A DNA stretch of 64,000 nt from an uncultured Collinsella sp. (GCA_902491055.1 CABUGI010000001.1:39874-103873); one strand, 5' to 3'; counted from the stretch's first letter, positions 22,486 through 31,259 are shown. Notes: generated from the sequence alone by a model not told the origin. Made by a program: numbers and translations.

Positions 22486-22513
22486 CCGTCCGTCTCATTC
22501 GTGAGGCGGACGG
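22486..22513 (+). terminator. Hairpin after ppdK, possible weak terminator
   Basis: CCGTCCGTCTC pairs with GAGGCGGACGG (one T-G pair) around a six-base loop. No immediate T-run follows; a T-rich stretch begins only near 22525. Confidence 0.45.
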
Positions 22514-22559
22514 TTATCATGTGCGGGTTTTGTCTTTTTGTCTGCGTAAAAAATTGTTC

Positions 22560-22634
22560 TTGCAGCAGAAACCCGCGCGTGTATACTCGAATACGTTTGT
22601 TCAACTACGTGCCGGCCAAGGTGGTACGGCACCT
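22560..22634 (+). promoter_or_regulatory. rplS promoter and leader with two competing hairpins
   Basis: TTGCAG (22560-22565) and TATACT (22582-22587) are separated by 16 bp. The leader can form GTGCCG/CGGCAC (22609-22632) or, alternatively, AGGTG/CACCT (22619-22634), which share bases. Such a layout could serve autogenous control of L19, although no experimental basis is known to me for this lineage. Confidence 0.45.
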
Positions 22635-22656
22635 CTAGAAGAGTAAGGAATTGCAC

Positions 22657-22998
22657 ATGGATTACATCCGCGCAATCGAGCGTCAGCAGATCCGCGAGGA
22701 CATTCCTCAGGTTCGCGTCGCCGACAACGTCAAGGTTCACTACCGCATTAAGGAAGGCGACCGCGAGCGCATCCAGGTCTTCCAGGGCGACGTCATCCGC
22801 ATGGCCGGCGCCGGTGCCCGCGAGACCTTCACCGTCCGCAAGATGTCCTTCGGTGTCGGTGTTGAGCGTACCTTCCCGCTTCACAGCCCCAAGATCGCCA
22901 AGCTCGAGGTCGTTCGTCATGGTCGCGTCCGTCGCGCCAAGCTGTACTACCTCCGCGACAAGGTGGGCAAGGCTGCTCGCATCCCCGAGAAGCGCTAA
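22657..22998 (+). CDS. rplS: 50S ribosomal protein L19
   Basis: L19 sits at the 30S-50S interface. I set the start at ATG 22657 with TAAGGA seven bases upstream rather than at TTG 22651. The 113-residue protein starts [17 protein letters not shown] and contains [20 protein letters not shown] and [17 protein letters not shown], hallmarks of L19. It is monocistronic here, with its own promoter and terminator, instead of following trmD. Confidence 0.97.
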   Translation: MDYIRAIERQQIREDIPQVRVADNVKVHYRIKEGDRERIQVFQGDVIRMAGAGARETFTVRKMSFGVGVERTFPLHSPKIAKLEVVRHGRVRRAKLYYLRDKVGKAARIPEKR

Positions 22999-23032
22999 GA
23001 AGATCGCAGCGTCTGTCCACTCGTTTGGACAC

Positions 23033-23062
23033 AAGGGTCACCTTCGGGTGGCCCTTCTTTTT
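23033..23062 (+). terminator. Rho-independent terminator after rplS
   Basis: AAGGGTCACC and GGTGGCCCTT form a stem closed by a stable TTCG tetraloop, followed by CTTTTTAT. Confidence 0.9.
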
Positions 23063-23091
23063 ATCTGATTTGCATGCAAGGAGGGCCTGGT

Positions 23092-23880
23092 ATGGCCAAC
23101 ATGACGAGCTCGGTTTCGGCATCGCAGGTTGCCGGAGAGCTGGCGAGCGCAACGTTTGAGGAGATCCCCGCCCTCGTGGAGCATTATCGCGAGGACCCGC
23201 GCCAGCAGGTGATCAAGGCTTGCGAGCGTGCTCTTAAGCGCCATGCCAAGGAACTTGCCGAGCGCGAGCGCGTCAATGACATGTACGAGCTTATGCATGA
23301 GCTTGGCGGTGATGGTGTGGTCGTGGGCGTCGACGAGGTGGGCCGTGGCTCGGTAGCGGGTCCCTTGACCGTGTGTGCCGTGTGTCTTCCGATGGAGCCG
23401 CGCGTCTGGGGCATCAACGATTCCAAAAAGCTCACGCCGGCGCGCCGCGAGTTGCTCTCAGTGAAGATTGCCGAGGTGGCGACGGCGATCGGTTTTTGCC
23501 ATATCGCGCCTAAGGATATCGATGAGATGGGCATGGCCCGTGCTATCCGTACCGCCGTTGCGGGCGCCGTGGCCGATACGGGACTTGAACCCGACTGTGT
23601 CCTCATGGATGGCAACCCCTTGGGCGCCGTTCCTAACGAGCGCGATGTGGTGAAGGGCGATGCCAAAATCGCCTGCATCGCCGCGGCGTCCATCATGGCC
23701 AAGGTCACGCGTGACGAGATGATGGTCGAGTACGACGCCGAGTATCCCGAGTACCATCTGGCCGAGTCGAAGGGCTATGCAAGCCCCGAGCATATCGAGG
23801 CCATTCGCAAACATGGACTTTGTCCGCTGCACCGCGTGAGCTTTTGCGGAAACTTTCTGCAGACTGAGCGCCTTTTCTAG
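23092..23880 (+). CDS. rnhB: Ribonuclease HII
   Basis: Cuts the RNA strand of RNA-DNA hybrids and removes misincorporated ribonucleotides. The start is ATG 23092, with AAGGAGG six bases upstream. The catalytic DEVGRG motif (GVDEVGRGSVAGP) is preceded by a helical N-terminal region of about 75 residues of the kind found in Gram-positive RNase HII (EDPRQQVIKACERALKR). The C-terminal YPEYHLAESKGYAS matches the family. The length is 262 residues. A terminator separates it from yraN. Confidence 0.96.
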   Translation: MANMTSSVSASQVAGELASATFEEIPALVEHYREDPRQQVIKACERALKRHAKELAERERVNDMYELMHELGGDGVVVGVDEVGRGSVAGPLTVCAVCLPMEPRVWGINDSKKLTPARRELLSVKIAEVATAIGFCHIAPKDIDEMGMARAIRTAVAGAVADTGLEPDCVLMDGNPLGAVPNERDVVKGDAKIACIAAASIMAKVTRDEMMVEYDAEYPEYHLAESKGYASPEHIEAIRKHGLCPLHRVSFCGNFLQTERLF

Positions 23881-23929
23881 GTCAATTGTGGAGACAGGGA
23901 CCTCTGGGGTTTTATAAACCTGCTGGTAG

Positions 23930-23972
23930 CGGGCCGTATGCAACACCATTGCTGCGTACGGCCCGTTTTTTG
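23930..23972 (+). terminator. Rho-independent terminator after rnhB
   Basis: CGGGCCGTA..GCA (23930-23942) pairs with TGC..TACGGCCCG (23953-23965) with a single internal mismatch, followed by TTTTTT. Confidence 0.88.
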
Positions 23973-23978
23973 TCGGCA

Positions 23979-23998
23979 TTTGGTCAGCTTTTGGTTTG
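23979..23998 (+). promoter_or_regulatory. Candidate competence box upstream of yraN-comM-dprA
   Basis: The 20-mer TTTGGTCAGCTTTTGGTTTG occurs here and again, base for base, at 52976-52995 before comEA-comEC. It contains two TTTGGT copies whose starts are 11 bp apart. It ends 71 bases before the yraN ATG and follows a terminator, so it lies in a fresh promoter region. A TACTTA that could act as a -10 is at 24006-24011. Confidence 0.5.
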
Positions 23999-24069
23999 CT
24001 TCCGGTACTTACCCGCATGAAAGGTGCCCTCATCATCGGGGCAATGCAGTGTGCGGGAAAGGAGACCCC

Positions 24070-24555
24070 ATGAGTGCCGCAAGCAAAAAGAGCAAGACGC
24101 AGCAGCTCAAGGAGCGTTGGGAAAACGGCGAGCTCGACTGCGGGGCGATGACGCCCGAGTTTATCAAGGGACTCAGTCCCCGCGAGCTGGGTATGCTGGG
24201 CGAGCTGATCACCATCGACTACTTTAACGAGCGCGGCTACAACTTGCTGGAGCAGGGTTATCGTTGCACCGAGGGCGAGGCTGATCTGGTGCTGCTCGAT
24301 GAGCTCGACGATGTCGTGGTAATGGCCGAGGTCAAGACCAGACGCGTTGCACTGGATTGCAGCACGAGGGTCTTTCCGGAGGAGGCCGTGGACGCCCAAA
24401 AGCAACGCCGCTACCGCCGCATCGCAAGCTGCTATCTTATGGAGCATTATCCGCTCAAGGCGATTCGCTTCGATGCCGTGGGTGTCACCATCCGCGGCGG
24501 GCATATCGCCGAGATCGAGCACCAGTACAACGCGTTCGATTGGCAGGTGTCGTGA
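24070..24555 (+). CDS. YraN family (UPF0102) putative nuclease
   Basis: A 161-residue protein with a restriction-endonuclease-like core: GELITIDYFNERGY, EGEADLVLLDELDDVVVMAEVKTR, a pattern of Glu-x-Asp..Glu-Val-Lys that resembles PD-(D/E)xK metal ligands. Length and motifs fit YraN, whose exact role is unknown, although it recurs next to rnhB, comM and dprA. ATG 24070 has AAAGGAGA upstream; the first 40 residues are a polar extension. The next gene starts on the last base of its stop codon. Confidence 0.85.
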   Translation: MSAASKKSKTQQLKERWENGELDCGAMTPEFIKGLSPRELGMLGELITIDYFNERGYNLLEQGYRCTEGEADLVLLDELDDVVVMAEVKTRRVALDCSTRVFPEEAVDAQKQRRYRRIASCYLMEHYPLKAIRFDAVGVTIRGGHIAEIEHQYNAFDWQVS

Positions 24556-26078
24556 TGGCGTTCGAGACGTTTGCCGTTCACGCGGCCTGCATCCGCGGCG
24601 TCGAGGCGATTCCCGTCACGGTCGAGGTCTCGCTTGCCGGTGGCGTTCCGGGCATTCAGATGCTCGGTATTCCGAGTATGGAGGTGATGGAGTCACGCGG
24701 TCGTATTCGCTGCGCGATGCGCTCCGCCGGGTTCGAGATCCCACGCTCGGGCATTACGGTCAACCTGGCGCCCGGCGATATTCGCAAGACCGGTAGCGGC
24801 TTTGATCTGCCCATCGCCATCGCGGTTCTGGCGGCCGATGGGCAGATTCCCCGTGATAACCTCGATCGCTGCCTTATCGCCGGCGAGCTCGGCTTGGACG
24901 GTACGGTGCTTCCTGTCAAAGGCGAGGTGGCGTTTCAGCTATTGGCTCGCGACATGGGGCTGTCTTTTATCGCCGGCAGGTCCGACCAGCATGTGCCACT
25001 CGCGGGCGTGGATTGTGGATTCATCGATCATTTGTCTCAGCTTGCCCATGGCATGGGCGATGCCGCGCGGCACTACTTGGATTCCGAGGGCGTCGAGGCG
25101 ACCTTTGAGCCCGAGCTCGACTATGCCGACGTGCTGGGGCAGGAGGTCGCCAAACGTGGCATGGCGCTTGCGGCAGCCGGCGAGCTCGGCCTGCTCATGA
25201 TCGGCTCGCCCGGTTCGGGCAAGACCATGCTTGCGCGGCGCATGACGGGCATTTTGCCCGAGCTTTCTCTCGAGGATCAACAAGAGGCGCTGTGCATCCA
25301 TTCGGTTTTGGGTGAGAACATTGATGGCTTATTGGCAGGTCATCGGCCGTTTCGAAGCCCCCATCACAGTATTTCAACGGCTGGCCTCATTGGCGGCGGG
25401 CGCCCGGTGCATCCGGGAGAGATCAGCCTGGCTCATGGCGGCGTGCTTTTTTTGGACGAGCTTGCCGAGTTTCCCACCGGTGTGCTGCAGACATTGCGTC
25501 AGCCCATCGAACGCGGTTATGTGAGGATCGTACGCGTCGACGGGGCCTTTACCTTCCCGTCGCGCTTTCAGCTGCTGGCTGCGAGCAATCCCTGCCCCTG
25601 CGGCTTTTTGGGCGATCGCGAGGTGCCGTGTCGCTGCTCGGCGGCGATGGTCGAGCGCTATCGGTCTAAACTGCGCGGTCCTTTGGCCGACCGTATCGAC
25701 ATGATGATCGATGTGACCCGTCCCGACCCCCAAGTGATTATCGAGGGTGCGGAGGGTATGTCGTCGGCTGAGTTACGTGACTACGTTGTGCGCGGTCGCG
25801 CTTTTCGCGCTTGGCGCGAATCCCGTATGGACGATGCGGATGCCGAGGCCGAGGATGACGAGACGCGGTCCATTGACGGCGTCGTTTCGACCTTTGAGCT
25901 TGATGATGCTGCCGAGAAATGCGTACTCGGCCTGTCCAAACGCACACATCTCACAGGGCGTGGCATCGTGCGCCTGGTTCGCATTGCGCGCACGATCGCA
26001 GATGTCGCCGAGAGCGAGCATGTGACGCAGGACCACGTGCTCGAGGCGGCGATGTACCAAGGAAGGAGGGACCAATGA
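24555..26078 (+). CDS. comM: ComM/YifB-type AAA+ ATPase (Mg chelatase-like)
   Basis: A hexameric helicase that extends heteroduplex during natural transformation in the species studied. The start is ATG 24555, sharing a base with the yraN stop. The 507-residue protein has an N-terminal Lon-like ChlI domain (VEVSLAGGVPGIQMLGIPS), a Walker A GSPGSGKTML near residue 217, a Walker B GVLFLDELAEF, and the C-terminal segment with SKRTHLTGRGIVRLVRIART. It overlaps dprA by four bases. Coupling to dprA and to the 20-mer box upstream supports a role in DNA uptake. Confidence 0.93.
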   Translation: MAFETFAVHAACIRGVEAIPVTVEVSLAGGVPGIQMLGIPSMEVMESRGRIRCAMRSAGFEIPRSGITVNLAPGDIRKTGSGFDLPIAIAVLAADGQIPRDNLDRCLIAGELGLDGTVLPVKGEVAFQLLARDMGLSFIAGRSDQHVPLAGVDCGFIDHLSQLAHGMGDAARHYLDSEGVEATFEPELDYADVLGQEVAKRGMALAAAGELGLLMIGSPGSGKTMLARRMTGILPELSLEDQQEALCIHSVLGENIDGLLAGHRPFRSPHHSISTAGLIGGGRPVHPGEISLAHGGVLFLDELAEFPTGVLQTLRQPIERGYVRIVRVDGAFTFPSRFQLLAASNPCPCGFLGDREVPCRCSAAMVERYRSKLRGPLADRIDMMIDVTRPDPQVIIEGAEGMSSAELRDYVVRGRAFRAWRESRMDDADAEAEDDETRSIDGVVSTFELDDAAEKCVLGLSKRTHLTGRGIVRLVRIARTIADVAESEHVTQDHVLEAAMYQGRRDQ

Positions 26079-27010
26079 TGGTCGAGGGGGCCTTCGAGCT
26101 GCATCCAGGTGATGCGTTGTATCCCGAGACCGTTTTGGAGCTTTCTGATGTGCCCCAGACGCTCTATGTGCGCGGCAACCCCGAGGTGCTTTCGACACCC
26201 GCGCTCTCCATCATCGGCGCGCGAAAGGCCTCGCCGTATGGTCTTGCCGTGGCAGAGCTTGCGGCAAAGGTGGCGGTTGATGCGGGCGTGACGGTTGTTT
26301 CGGGCGGCGCGGTCGGTTGTGACCAGGCCTCGGGTTGGGCTGCGGTCAACGCCGGCGGCAAACACGTCGTGGTAATGGGGACGGGTGCCGACGTGGTCTA
26401 CCCGCGTTCGAGCGCGGGGCTTATTACGCGCACGCTCGATACGGGTGGCGCGGTCGTGTCGATCTCTCCGTGGGGCATGGGTCCGCGCAAGTTTGCCTTT
26501 CCGCGCCGCAATCGCGTGATCGCGGCCCTGTCGCAAGCCCTCTTTGTATCCGAGGCGGGTATGCCTTCCGGGACGTTTTCTACAGCCGAGGCTGCTATGG
26601 ATTTGGGGCGCGAACTTCTTGCCGTGCCGGGGTCGATCCTATCGCCCGAGTCGCGTGGCACGAATTACCTCATTGCGAACGGTGCCTGCTGCATTGTCGA
26701 CGAGGAGTCCATCGAGATGGCTATCTCTCGCATATACGGCACCCTGCGCTACTCGCGCCCCGATGCTCCCGGCATTGCCGACCTGAATCCAACACAGCAG
26801 ACCGTGATGCATGCGCTCATCGCCTCTCCGCTCAAGGTCGACGACATCGCGGCGCTCGTCTCACTCGATGCTGTCGGCGTACTCAAACTCTTGGGTTCGC
26901 TTGAACTCGAGGGCCTTATCGAGCGCATGATGGATGGAAGGTATGCGCCCTCCAAGTTTGCCCTTCACGCCCAGACGCCCTTCGGTCACAATGGAAAACG
27001 TGTCAATTAG
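26075..27010 (+). CDS. dprA: DNA-processing protein DprA
   Basis: Loads RecA on incoming single-stranded DNA during transformation. The start is ATG 26075, with GGAAGGAGGG upstream and a four-base overlap with comM. The 311 residues begin straight at the Rossmann-fold entry (LYPETVLELSDVPQTLYVRG), so the usual N-terminal SAM-like helical domain is absent. Core motifs IGARKASPYG, VSGGAVGCDQASGWAA, GTGADVVYP and FPRRNRVIAALS are present. A C-terminal winged helix (NPTQQTVMHALIASPLKVDD) follows. Confidence 0.94.
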   Translation: MMVEGAFELHPGDALYPETVLELSDVPQTLYVRGNPEVLSTPALSIIGARKASPYGLAVAELAAKVAVDAGVTVVSGGAVGCDQASGWAAVNAGGKHVVVMGTGADVVYPRSSAGLITRTLDTGGAVVSISPWGMGPRKFAFPRRNRVIAALSQALFVSEAGMPSGTFSTAEAAMDLGRELLAVPGSILSPESRGTNYLIANGACCIVDEESIEMAISRIYGTLRYSRPDAPGIADLNPTQQTVMHALIASPLKVDDIAALVSLDAVGVLKLLGSLELEGLIERMMDGRYAPSKFALHAQTPFGHNGKRVN

Positions 27011-27024
27011 AAAGGTGTTTGCAG

Positions 27025-28362
27025 ATGCAGTTCGATCAGGTGACGGTTATCGGTGGCGGTCTGGCGGGTTCGGAATGCGCGATCCAGCTGGCAGACCGCG
27101 GGTTTGCCGTAAAGCTGTGCGAGATGCGCCCCCAGGTGAGCTCCCCGGCTCACCATACCGATCACCTGGCAGAGCTCGTCTGCTCCAATTCGTTTAAGTC
27201 GACCCGTCCAGATTCCGCTGCTGGCCTACTAAAAGCCGAGCTCGAGCGCATGGGTTCGGTGCTGCTCGATTGCGCCCATCGCGCGGCTGTTCCCGCCGGT
27301 GGCGCCTTGGCGGTCGACCGCGTCAAGTTTTCCGAGCTTGTCGAGGCCGAGGTTGCCGCTCGTCCCAATATCGAGGTCGTGCACGGTGAGGTCACACAGA
27401 TTCCCGAGGGTCACGTGGTCATTGCCGCGGGCCCGCTGTGTTCACCGGCGCTGAGCGAAGAGGTTATGAAGCTCGTCGGTGGCGATGCCCTGGCATTCTT
27501 TGATGCGGCGGCGCCGATCGTCGATGCCTCCACGCTCGATATGGGCGTGCTGTTCTCGCAGTCGCGCTACGAGGAGCAGGGGAGCGGCGACTATCTCAAC
27601 GCTCCGCTCAACAAGGAGGAGTACGAGGCCTTTATCGAGGCGCTTACCACGGCCGACCGCGTGGTGCTCAAAGACTTTGAGGGTGGCGATCTGTTCCAAG
27701 CCTGCCAGCCTGCCGAGGAAGTTGCGCGCACCGGCAAGGACGCCATTCGCTTTGGCGCCATGAAGCCCGTCGGCCTCACCGACCCGCGTACCGGACGTCG
27801 CCCCTGGGCGGCGATTCAGCTGCGTGCCGAGAACAAGGAGAAGACCGCCTATAACCTGGTGGGCTTCCAGACCAACTTGACCTTTGGCGAGCAGAAGCGC
27901 GTCTTCCATATGGTGCCGGGCCTGGAGAACGCTGAGTTCTTCCGCTACGGTGTCATGCACCGCAATACCTTTGTCGACGCCCCTCACGTGCTCGATAGCA
28001 CCTTTGCCGTGCCCGGTACCGGCGTGCGCCTGGCCGGTCAGATCACCGGCACCGAGGGGTACATGGAAGCCGTGGCGACAGGTCTGCTCGCGGCGCTCAA
28101 CACCTATGCCGAGGCTATCGGTGCCGCGGGCGTCGAGTTGCCGCGTGTGGGCGCCCTGGGTGCGCTCGTGGGCTATGCGACCGATCCTGCCACCGTGGGC
28201 TATCAGCCTATGCATGTCAACTTTGGCCTGGTGCCGCCACTCGAGGATGGTAAGCGCCGCAGCAAACGCGACCGCTATCAGGCTTATGCGGATCGCGCCC
28301 TCGAGGCCCTTGATGCCTACTTGGCCACGCGCTCCGACTTGTTTGGAGGCGACCGGTCATAG
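27025..28362 (+). CDS. trmFO: tRNA (uracil-54-C5) methyltransferase TrmFO, folate-dependent
   Basis: Makes ribothymidine at position 54 of tRNA using methylene-tetrahydrofolate and FADH2. The dinucleotide-binding motif is GGGLAGSE at residues 10-17. The family segments HHTDHLAELVCSNSFKS and KPVGLTDPRTGRRPWA are present, and the length is 445 residues. I use ATG 27025 with AAAGGTG seven bases upstream. The gene sits between dprA and a Xer recombinase, the Firmicutes-like order, but without topA. Confidence 0.96.
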   Translation: MQFDQVTVIGGGLAGSECAIQLADRGFAVKLCEMRPQVSSPAHHTDHLAELVCSNSFKSTRPDSAAGLLKAELERMGSVLLDCAHRAAVPAGGALAVDRVKFSELVEAEVAARPNIEVVHGEVTQIPEGHVVIAAGPLCSPALSEEVMKLVGGDALAFFDAAAPIVDASTLDMGVLFSQSRYEEQGSGDYLNAPLNKEEYEAFIEALTTADRVVLKDFEGGDLFQACQPAEEVARTGKDAIRFGAMKPVGLTDPRTGRRPWAAIQLRAENKEKTAYNLVGFQTNLTFGEQKRVFHMVPGLENAEFFRYGVMHRNTFVDAPHVLDSTFAVPGTGVRLAGQITGTEGYMEAVATGLLAALNTYAEAIGAAGVELPRVGALGALVGYATDPATVGYQPMHVNFGLVPPLEDGKRRSKRDRYQAYADRALEALDAYLATRSDLFGGDRS

Positions 28363-29279
28363 CCTTTGACCTGTACGACACCGTCGACTCGTTTATCGCC
28401 TATATCGCACGTGTTGAGGGACTTTCTCCCAACACGGTGACGGCCTATGGCTCGAGGCTAGAGCGCTTTGCTGTCTGGTGCGAGCGCGAGAATATTGATG
28501 CTTTCGCTGCCGACGTGCGCACCATTCGTCGCTATCTTGCCGAGCTTTCGCGTGAGCAGGTGGCTCCCCGAACGCTTGCGGCGCACCTGTCGGCTATTCG
28601 ATCTCTCTATCGCTGGATGGCTGCCGAGGGGATTGTCGAGGGCGATGCGGTCTCGGCGATCGCATCGCCCAAGCTGCCACGTGACCTGCCGGGCGTCCTT
28701 ACGACCCAGCAGGTTGAGGCGCTGCTCAAGACGCCTGATACCTCGACGCCCGCGGGACTGCGCGATGCGGCGATGCTTGAGTTGCTCTATGCCTCCGGCG
28801 CGCGAATCTCGGAGCTCGCGGCGCTCAACGTGGAGTCTATTGGTTGGTCCGAGCGAACGCTGCGACTTTGGGGCAAGGGGAGCAAGGAGCGTATCGTCCC
28901 TCTGTATCGTCGCGCACTCGAGGCGACGCGTCTCTATATTGAGGAGGGGAGGCCGGAGTTGCTCGCTCAGGCAAAGCGCCGTGACCCCGCTACCGGGCCG
29001 CATCCGCTGCTTATATCGGCGCGCGGCAATCGCATGAGTGCCGCCATGCTCAGGCGGCGGTTCCATACGCTGGCGACGCTCGCCGGCATTCCGGCCGACA
29101 TTGCCCCGCATGCGATGCGCCATACCTTTGCGACCGATTTGCTCGAGGGCGGTGCGGACCTGCGCTCGGTTCAAGAGCTGCTAGGTCATGCGAGCCTGTC
29201 CACGACGCAGATCTACACGCATCTCACGCCCGATCGGCTCAAACGTGCCGTGGCTCAAGCCCATCCCCGCGGCGAATAG
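28359..29279 (+). CDS. xerC: Xer-family tyrosine recombinase with non-standard start
   Basis: Resolves chromosome dimers in its family role. The catalytic set is visible: Arg in SGARISELAAL, Lys in WGKGSKERIVPL, HAMRHTFATDLL, the second His in LLGHASLSTTQ, and the nucleophile Tyr in IYTHLTP. The first standard start is GTG 28437, but the same frame upstream clearly encodes the missing Xer N-terminus (DSFIAYIARVEGLSPNTV). The only plausible beginning is ATA at 28359, nine bases after GGAGG and overlapping the trmFO stop as ATAG. Start choice is inference. XerC rather than XerD is based on trmFO context. Confidence 0.85.
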   Translation: MAFDLYDTVDSFIAYIARVEGLSPNTVTAYGSRLERFAVWCERENIDAFAADVRTIRRYLAELSREQVAPRTLAAHLSAIRSLYRWMAAEGIVEGDAVSAIASPKLPRDLPGVLTTQQVEALLKTPDTSTPAGLRDAAMLELLYASGARISELAALNVESIGWSERTLRLWGKGSKERIVPLYRRALEATRLYIEEGRPELLAQAKRRDPATGPHPLLISARGNRMSAAMLRRRFHTLATLAGIPADIAPHAMRHTFATDLLEGGADLRSVQELLGHASLSTTQIYTHLTPDRLKRAVAQAHPRGE

Positions 29280-29328
29280 TGGCTGGGACGTCCCGCGGCG
29301 CACTCAGGTGTGTGGTTTTGATTGCGGG

Positions 29329-29381
29329 TTGGCAGGAAGATGCATTCCTGCTATCATTCATCGGGTTGCTTCACGGCAACA
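29329..29381 (+). promoter_or_regulatory. rpsB promoter and leader hairpin
   Basis: TTGGCA (29329-29334) and TATCAT (29352-29357) with a 17-bp spacer. The transcript would have a leader of about 135 bases; GTTGC/GCAAC at 29365-29381 forms a small hairpin. S2 leaders are often autoregulated, but no known motif is certain here. Confidence 0.55.
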
Positions 29382-29498
29382 TGTTTTTATCACGCACGCG
29401 CGGCTACTTCATACCGTGGTGCCCGGGCTTTGGTAGCACATGTCCGGGTTGGTTTTGGAGGATGACCCCGCGCGGAGGCAAACCACAGGAGGTTTAAC

Positions 29499-30227
29499 AT
29501 GGCTACCAAGATTAATATCCGCACCCTGCTCGAGGCCGGCTGCCACTTCGGTCACCAGACCCGTCGCTGGAACCCCAAGATGAAGCCGTTCATCTTCGGT
29601 GAGCGCAACGGCATCTACATCCTCGACCTCAAGCAGACCATCCTCGACGCCGACCAGGCCTACACCTTCGTCAAGAACGTCGCCAAGGGCGGCAACGTGC
29701 TGTTCGTCGGCACCAAGAAGCAGGCTCAGGAGGCCGTCAAGAACGCTGCTGAGCGCGCCAACATGCCTTACATCAACCAGCGTTGGCTCGGCGGCATGCT
29801 GACCAACTTCGTCACCATCCGCTCCCGCATCAACCGCATGGAGGAGCTCGAGGCCATGGTCGAGGACGGACGCATGGCTGTTCTGCCCAAGAAGGAGCAG
29901 GCTGTTCTCGGCAAGGAGCTCACCAAGCTCCAGACCAACCTCGGTGGCGCCCGCGACATGAAGGGTCTGCCCCAGGCTCTCTTCGTCATCGACACCAAGC
30001 GCGAGGAGAACGCCATCAAGGAGGCCCAGCGCCTGAACATCCCCGTCGTCGCTCTGATCGACACCAACTCCGATCCCGACGAGGTCGAGTACGGCATCCC
30101 CTGCAACGATGACGCTATCTCCGCTGTCACCCTTATGTGCGAGCTCATGGCTGACGCCTGCCTCGCTGGCTCCGGCAAGGAGCAGGTCTCCGAGGCCGAG
30201 ATGGCCGCTGAGCCCAAGGCCGAGTAA
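29499..30227 (+). CDS. rpsB: 30S ribosomal protein S2
   Basis: S2 binds near the head-body junction of the 30S subunit. The 242-residue protein starts [20 protein letters not shown] and contains [20 protein letters not shown] and [11 protein letters not shown], all diagnostic. A CAGGAGG box precedes the ATG. The C-terminus is short and ends in an acidic Ala/Glu-rich tail. It is followed 45 bases later by tsf, the near-universal pairing. Confidence 0.97.
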   Translation: MATKINIRTLLEAGCHFGHQTRRWNPKMKPFIFGERNGIYILDLKQTILDADQAYTFVKNVAKGGNVLFVGTKKQAQEAVKNAAERANMPYINQRWLGGMLTNFVTIRSRINRMEELEAMVEDGRMAVLPKKEQAVLGKELTKLQTNLGGARDMKGLPQALFVIDTKREENAIKEAQRLNIPVVALIDTNSDPDEVEYGIPCNDDAISAVTLMCELMADACLAGSGKEQVSEAEMAAEPKAE

Positions 30228-30272
30228 ATCAGTCTTAGTTAATTCTTTTTCATCTCTTTGAAAGGAACCACA

Positions 30273-31142
30273 ATGGCCCAGATTACCGCCGCTATGGTCA
30301 AGCAGCTCCGCGAGATGACCGACTCCCCGATGATGGAGTGCAAGAAGGCTCTCGTCGAGGCTGACGGCGACATGGACGCCGCTGTCGACGTTCTGCGTAA
30401 GAACGGCCTTGCCAAGGCTGCCAAGAAGGCTGGCCGTGAGACCAACGAGGGCGCTGTCGCCGCGTTCGTCTCCGAGGATGGCAAGACCGGCGCTCTGCTC
30501 GAGCTCTCCTGCGAGACCGACTTCGTTGGCTCCAACGCCAAGTTCACTGGCTTTGCTTCCAAGGTCGCTGAGGTTGTCGCTACCACCGAGCCTGCTGACG
30601 TCGACGCTCTGCTCGAGAAGCCGATGGGTGAGGAGACCGTTTCCTCCGAGCTCACCGAGATGATTCACATCATGGGCGAGAACATGAAGATCTCCCGCTT
30701 CGCTGCCCGCAAGGCCGAGAACGGCGCGCTCGCTTCTTACATCCACATGGGTGGTAAGATCGGCGTCCTCGTCGAGTTCGCCTTCGAAAAGGCCGAGACC
30801 GCTCAGGCTGAGTCCTTCAAGACCTTCGCTCACGACGTTGCCCTTCAGGTTGCCGCCGTCGCCCCGATCTGCGCTACCCGCGATCAGGTTCCGGCCGAGA
30901 CCGTCGAGCACGAGAAGCAGATCTACATGGCCCAGGCTGCCGAGTCCGGCAAGCCCGAGGCTATTCAGGAGAAGATGGCTGTCGGCCGTCTGGAGAAGTT
31001 CTACAAGCAGTCCGTGCTCACCGAGCAGGAGTTCATCAAGGACAGCTCCCTCACCATCAAGAAGTACGCTGAGCAGGTCTCCAAGGAGCTCAGCGACACC
31101 ATTACCGTCGTTGCCTTTGACCGTCTGGTCCGTGGCGAGTAA
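30273..31142 (+). CDS. tsf: Elongation factor Ts
   Basis: Nucleotide exchange factor for EF-Tu. I place the start at ATG 30273 (MAQITAAMVKQLREMTDSPM), with AAAGGA upstream, rather than at TTG 30258. The N-terminal UBA-like domain and the first signature TDSPMMECKKALVEADGDM are clear, followed by ELSCETDFVGSN. The length is 289 residues. A strong terminator follows. Confidence 0.97.
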   Translation: MAQITAAMVKQLREMTDSPMMECKKALVEADGDMDAAVDVLRKNGLAKAAKKAGRETNEGAVAAFVSEDGKTGALLELSCETDFVGSNAKFTGFASKVAEVVATTEPADVDALLEKPMGEETVSSELTEMIHIMGENMKISRFAARKAENGALASYIHMGGKIGVLVEFAFEKAETAQAESFKTFAHDVALQVAAVAPICATRDQVPAETVEHEKQIYMAQAAESGKPEAIQEKMAVGRLEKFYKQSVLTEQEFIKDSSLTIKKYAEQVSKELSDTITVVAFDRLVRGE

Positions 31143-31166
31143 ATAAGCTTTTGTAGCTGGTAATGA

Positions 31167-31200
31167 GCAGGCTGTGGGTTTTACTCACAGCCTGCTTTTT
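31167..31200 (+). terminator. Rho-independent terminator after tsf
   Basis: GCAGGCTGTG (31167-31176) pairs with CACAGCCTGC (31186-31195), followed by TTTTT. A second small hairpin, GGCTCT/AGAGCC at 31204-31219, lies just downstream. Confidence 0.9.
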
Positions 31201-31259
31201 CATGGCTCTTATCAGAGCCTTTGATATCATATTGAGAGTCTAATTAAAGGAGGATCGCT

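Noticed and set aside
23881..23910. GGAGACAGGGACC near 23890 as another copy of the REP-like GGGACAGAC unit
   Set aside because: Only a partial match and no hairpin around it, although it could be a worn remnant.
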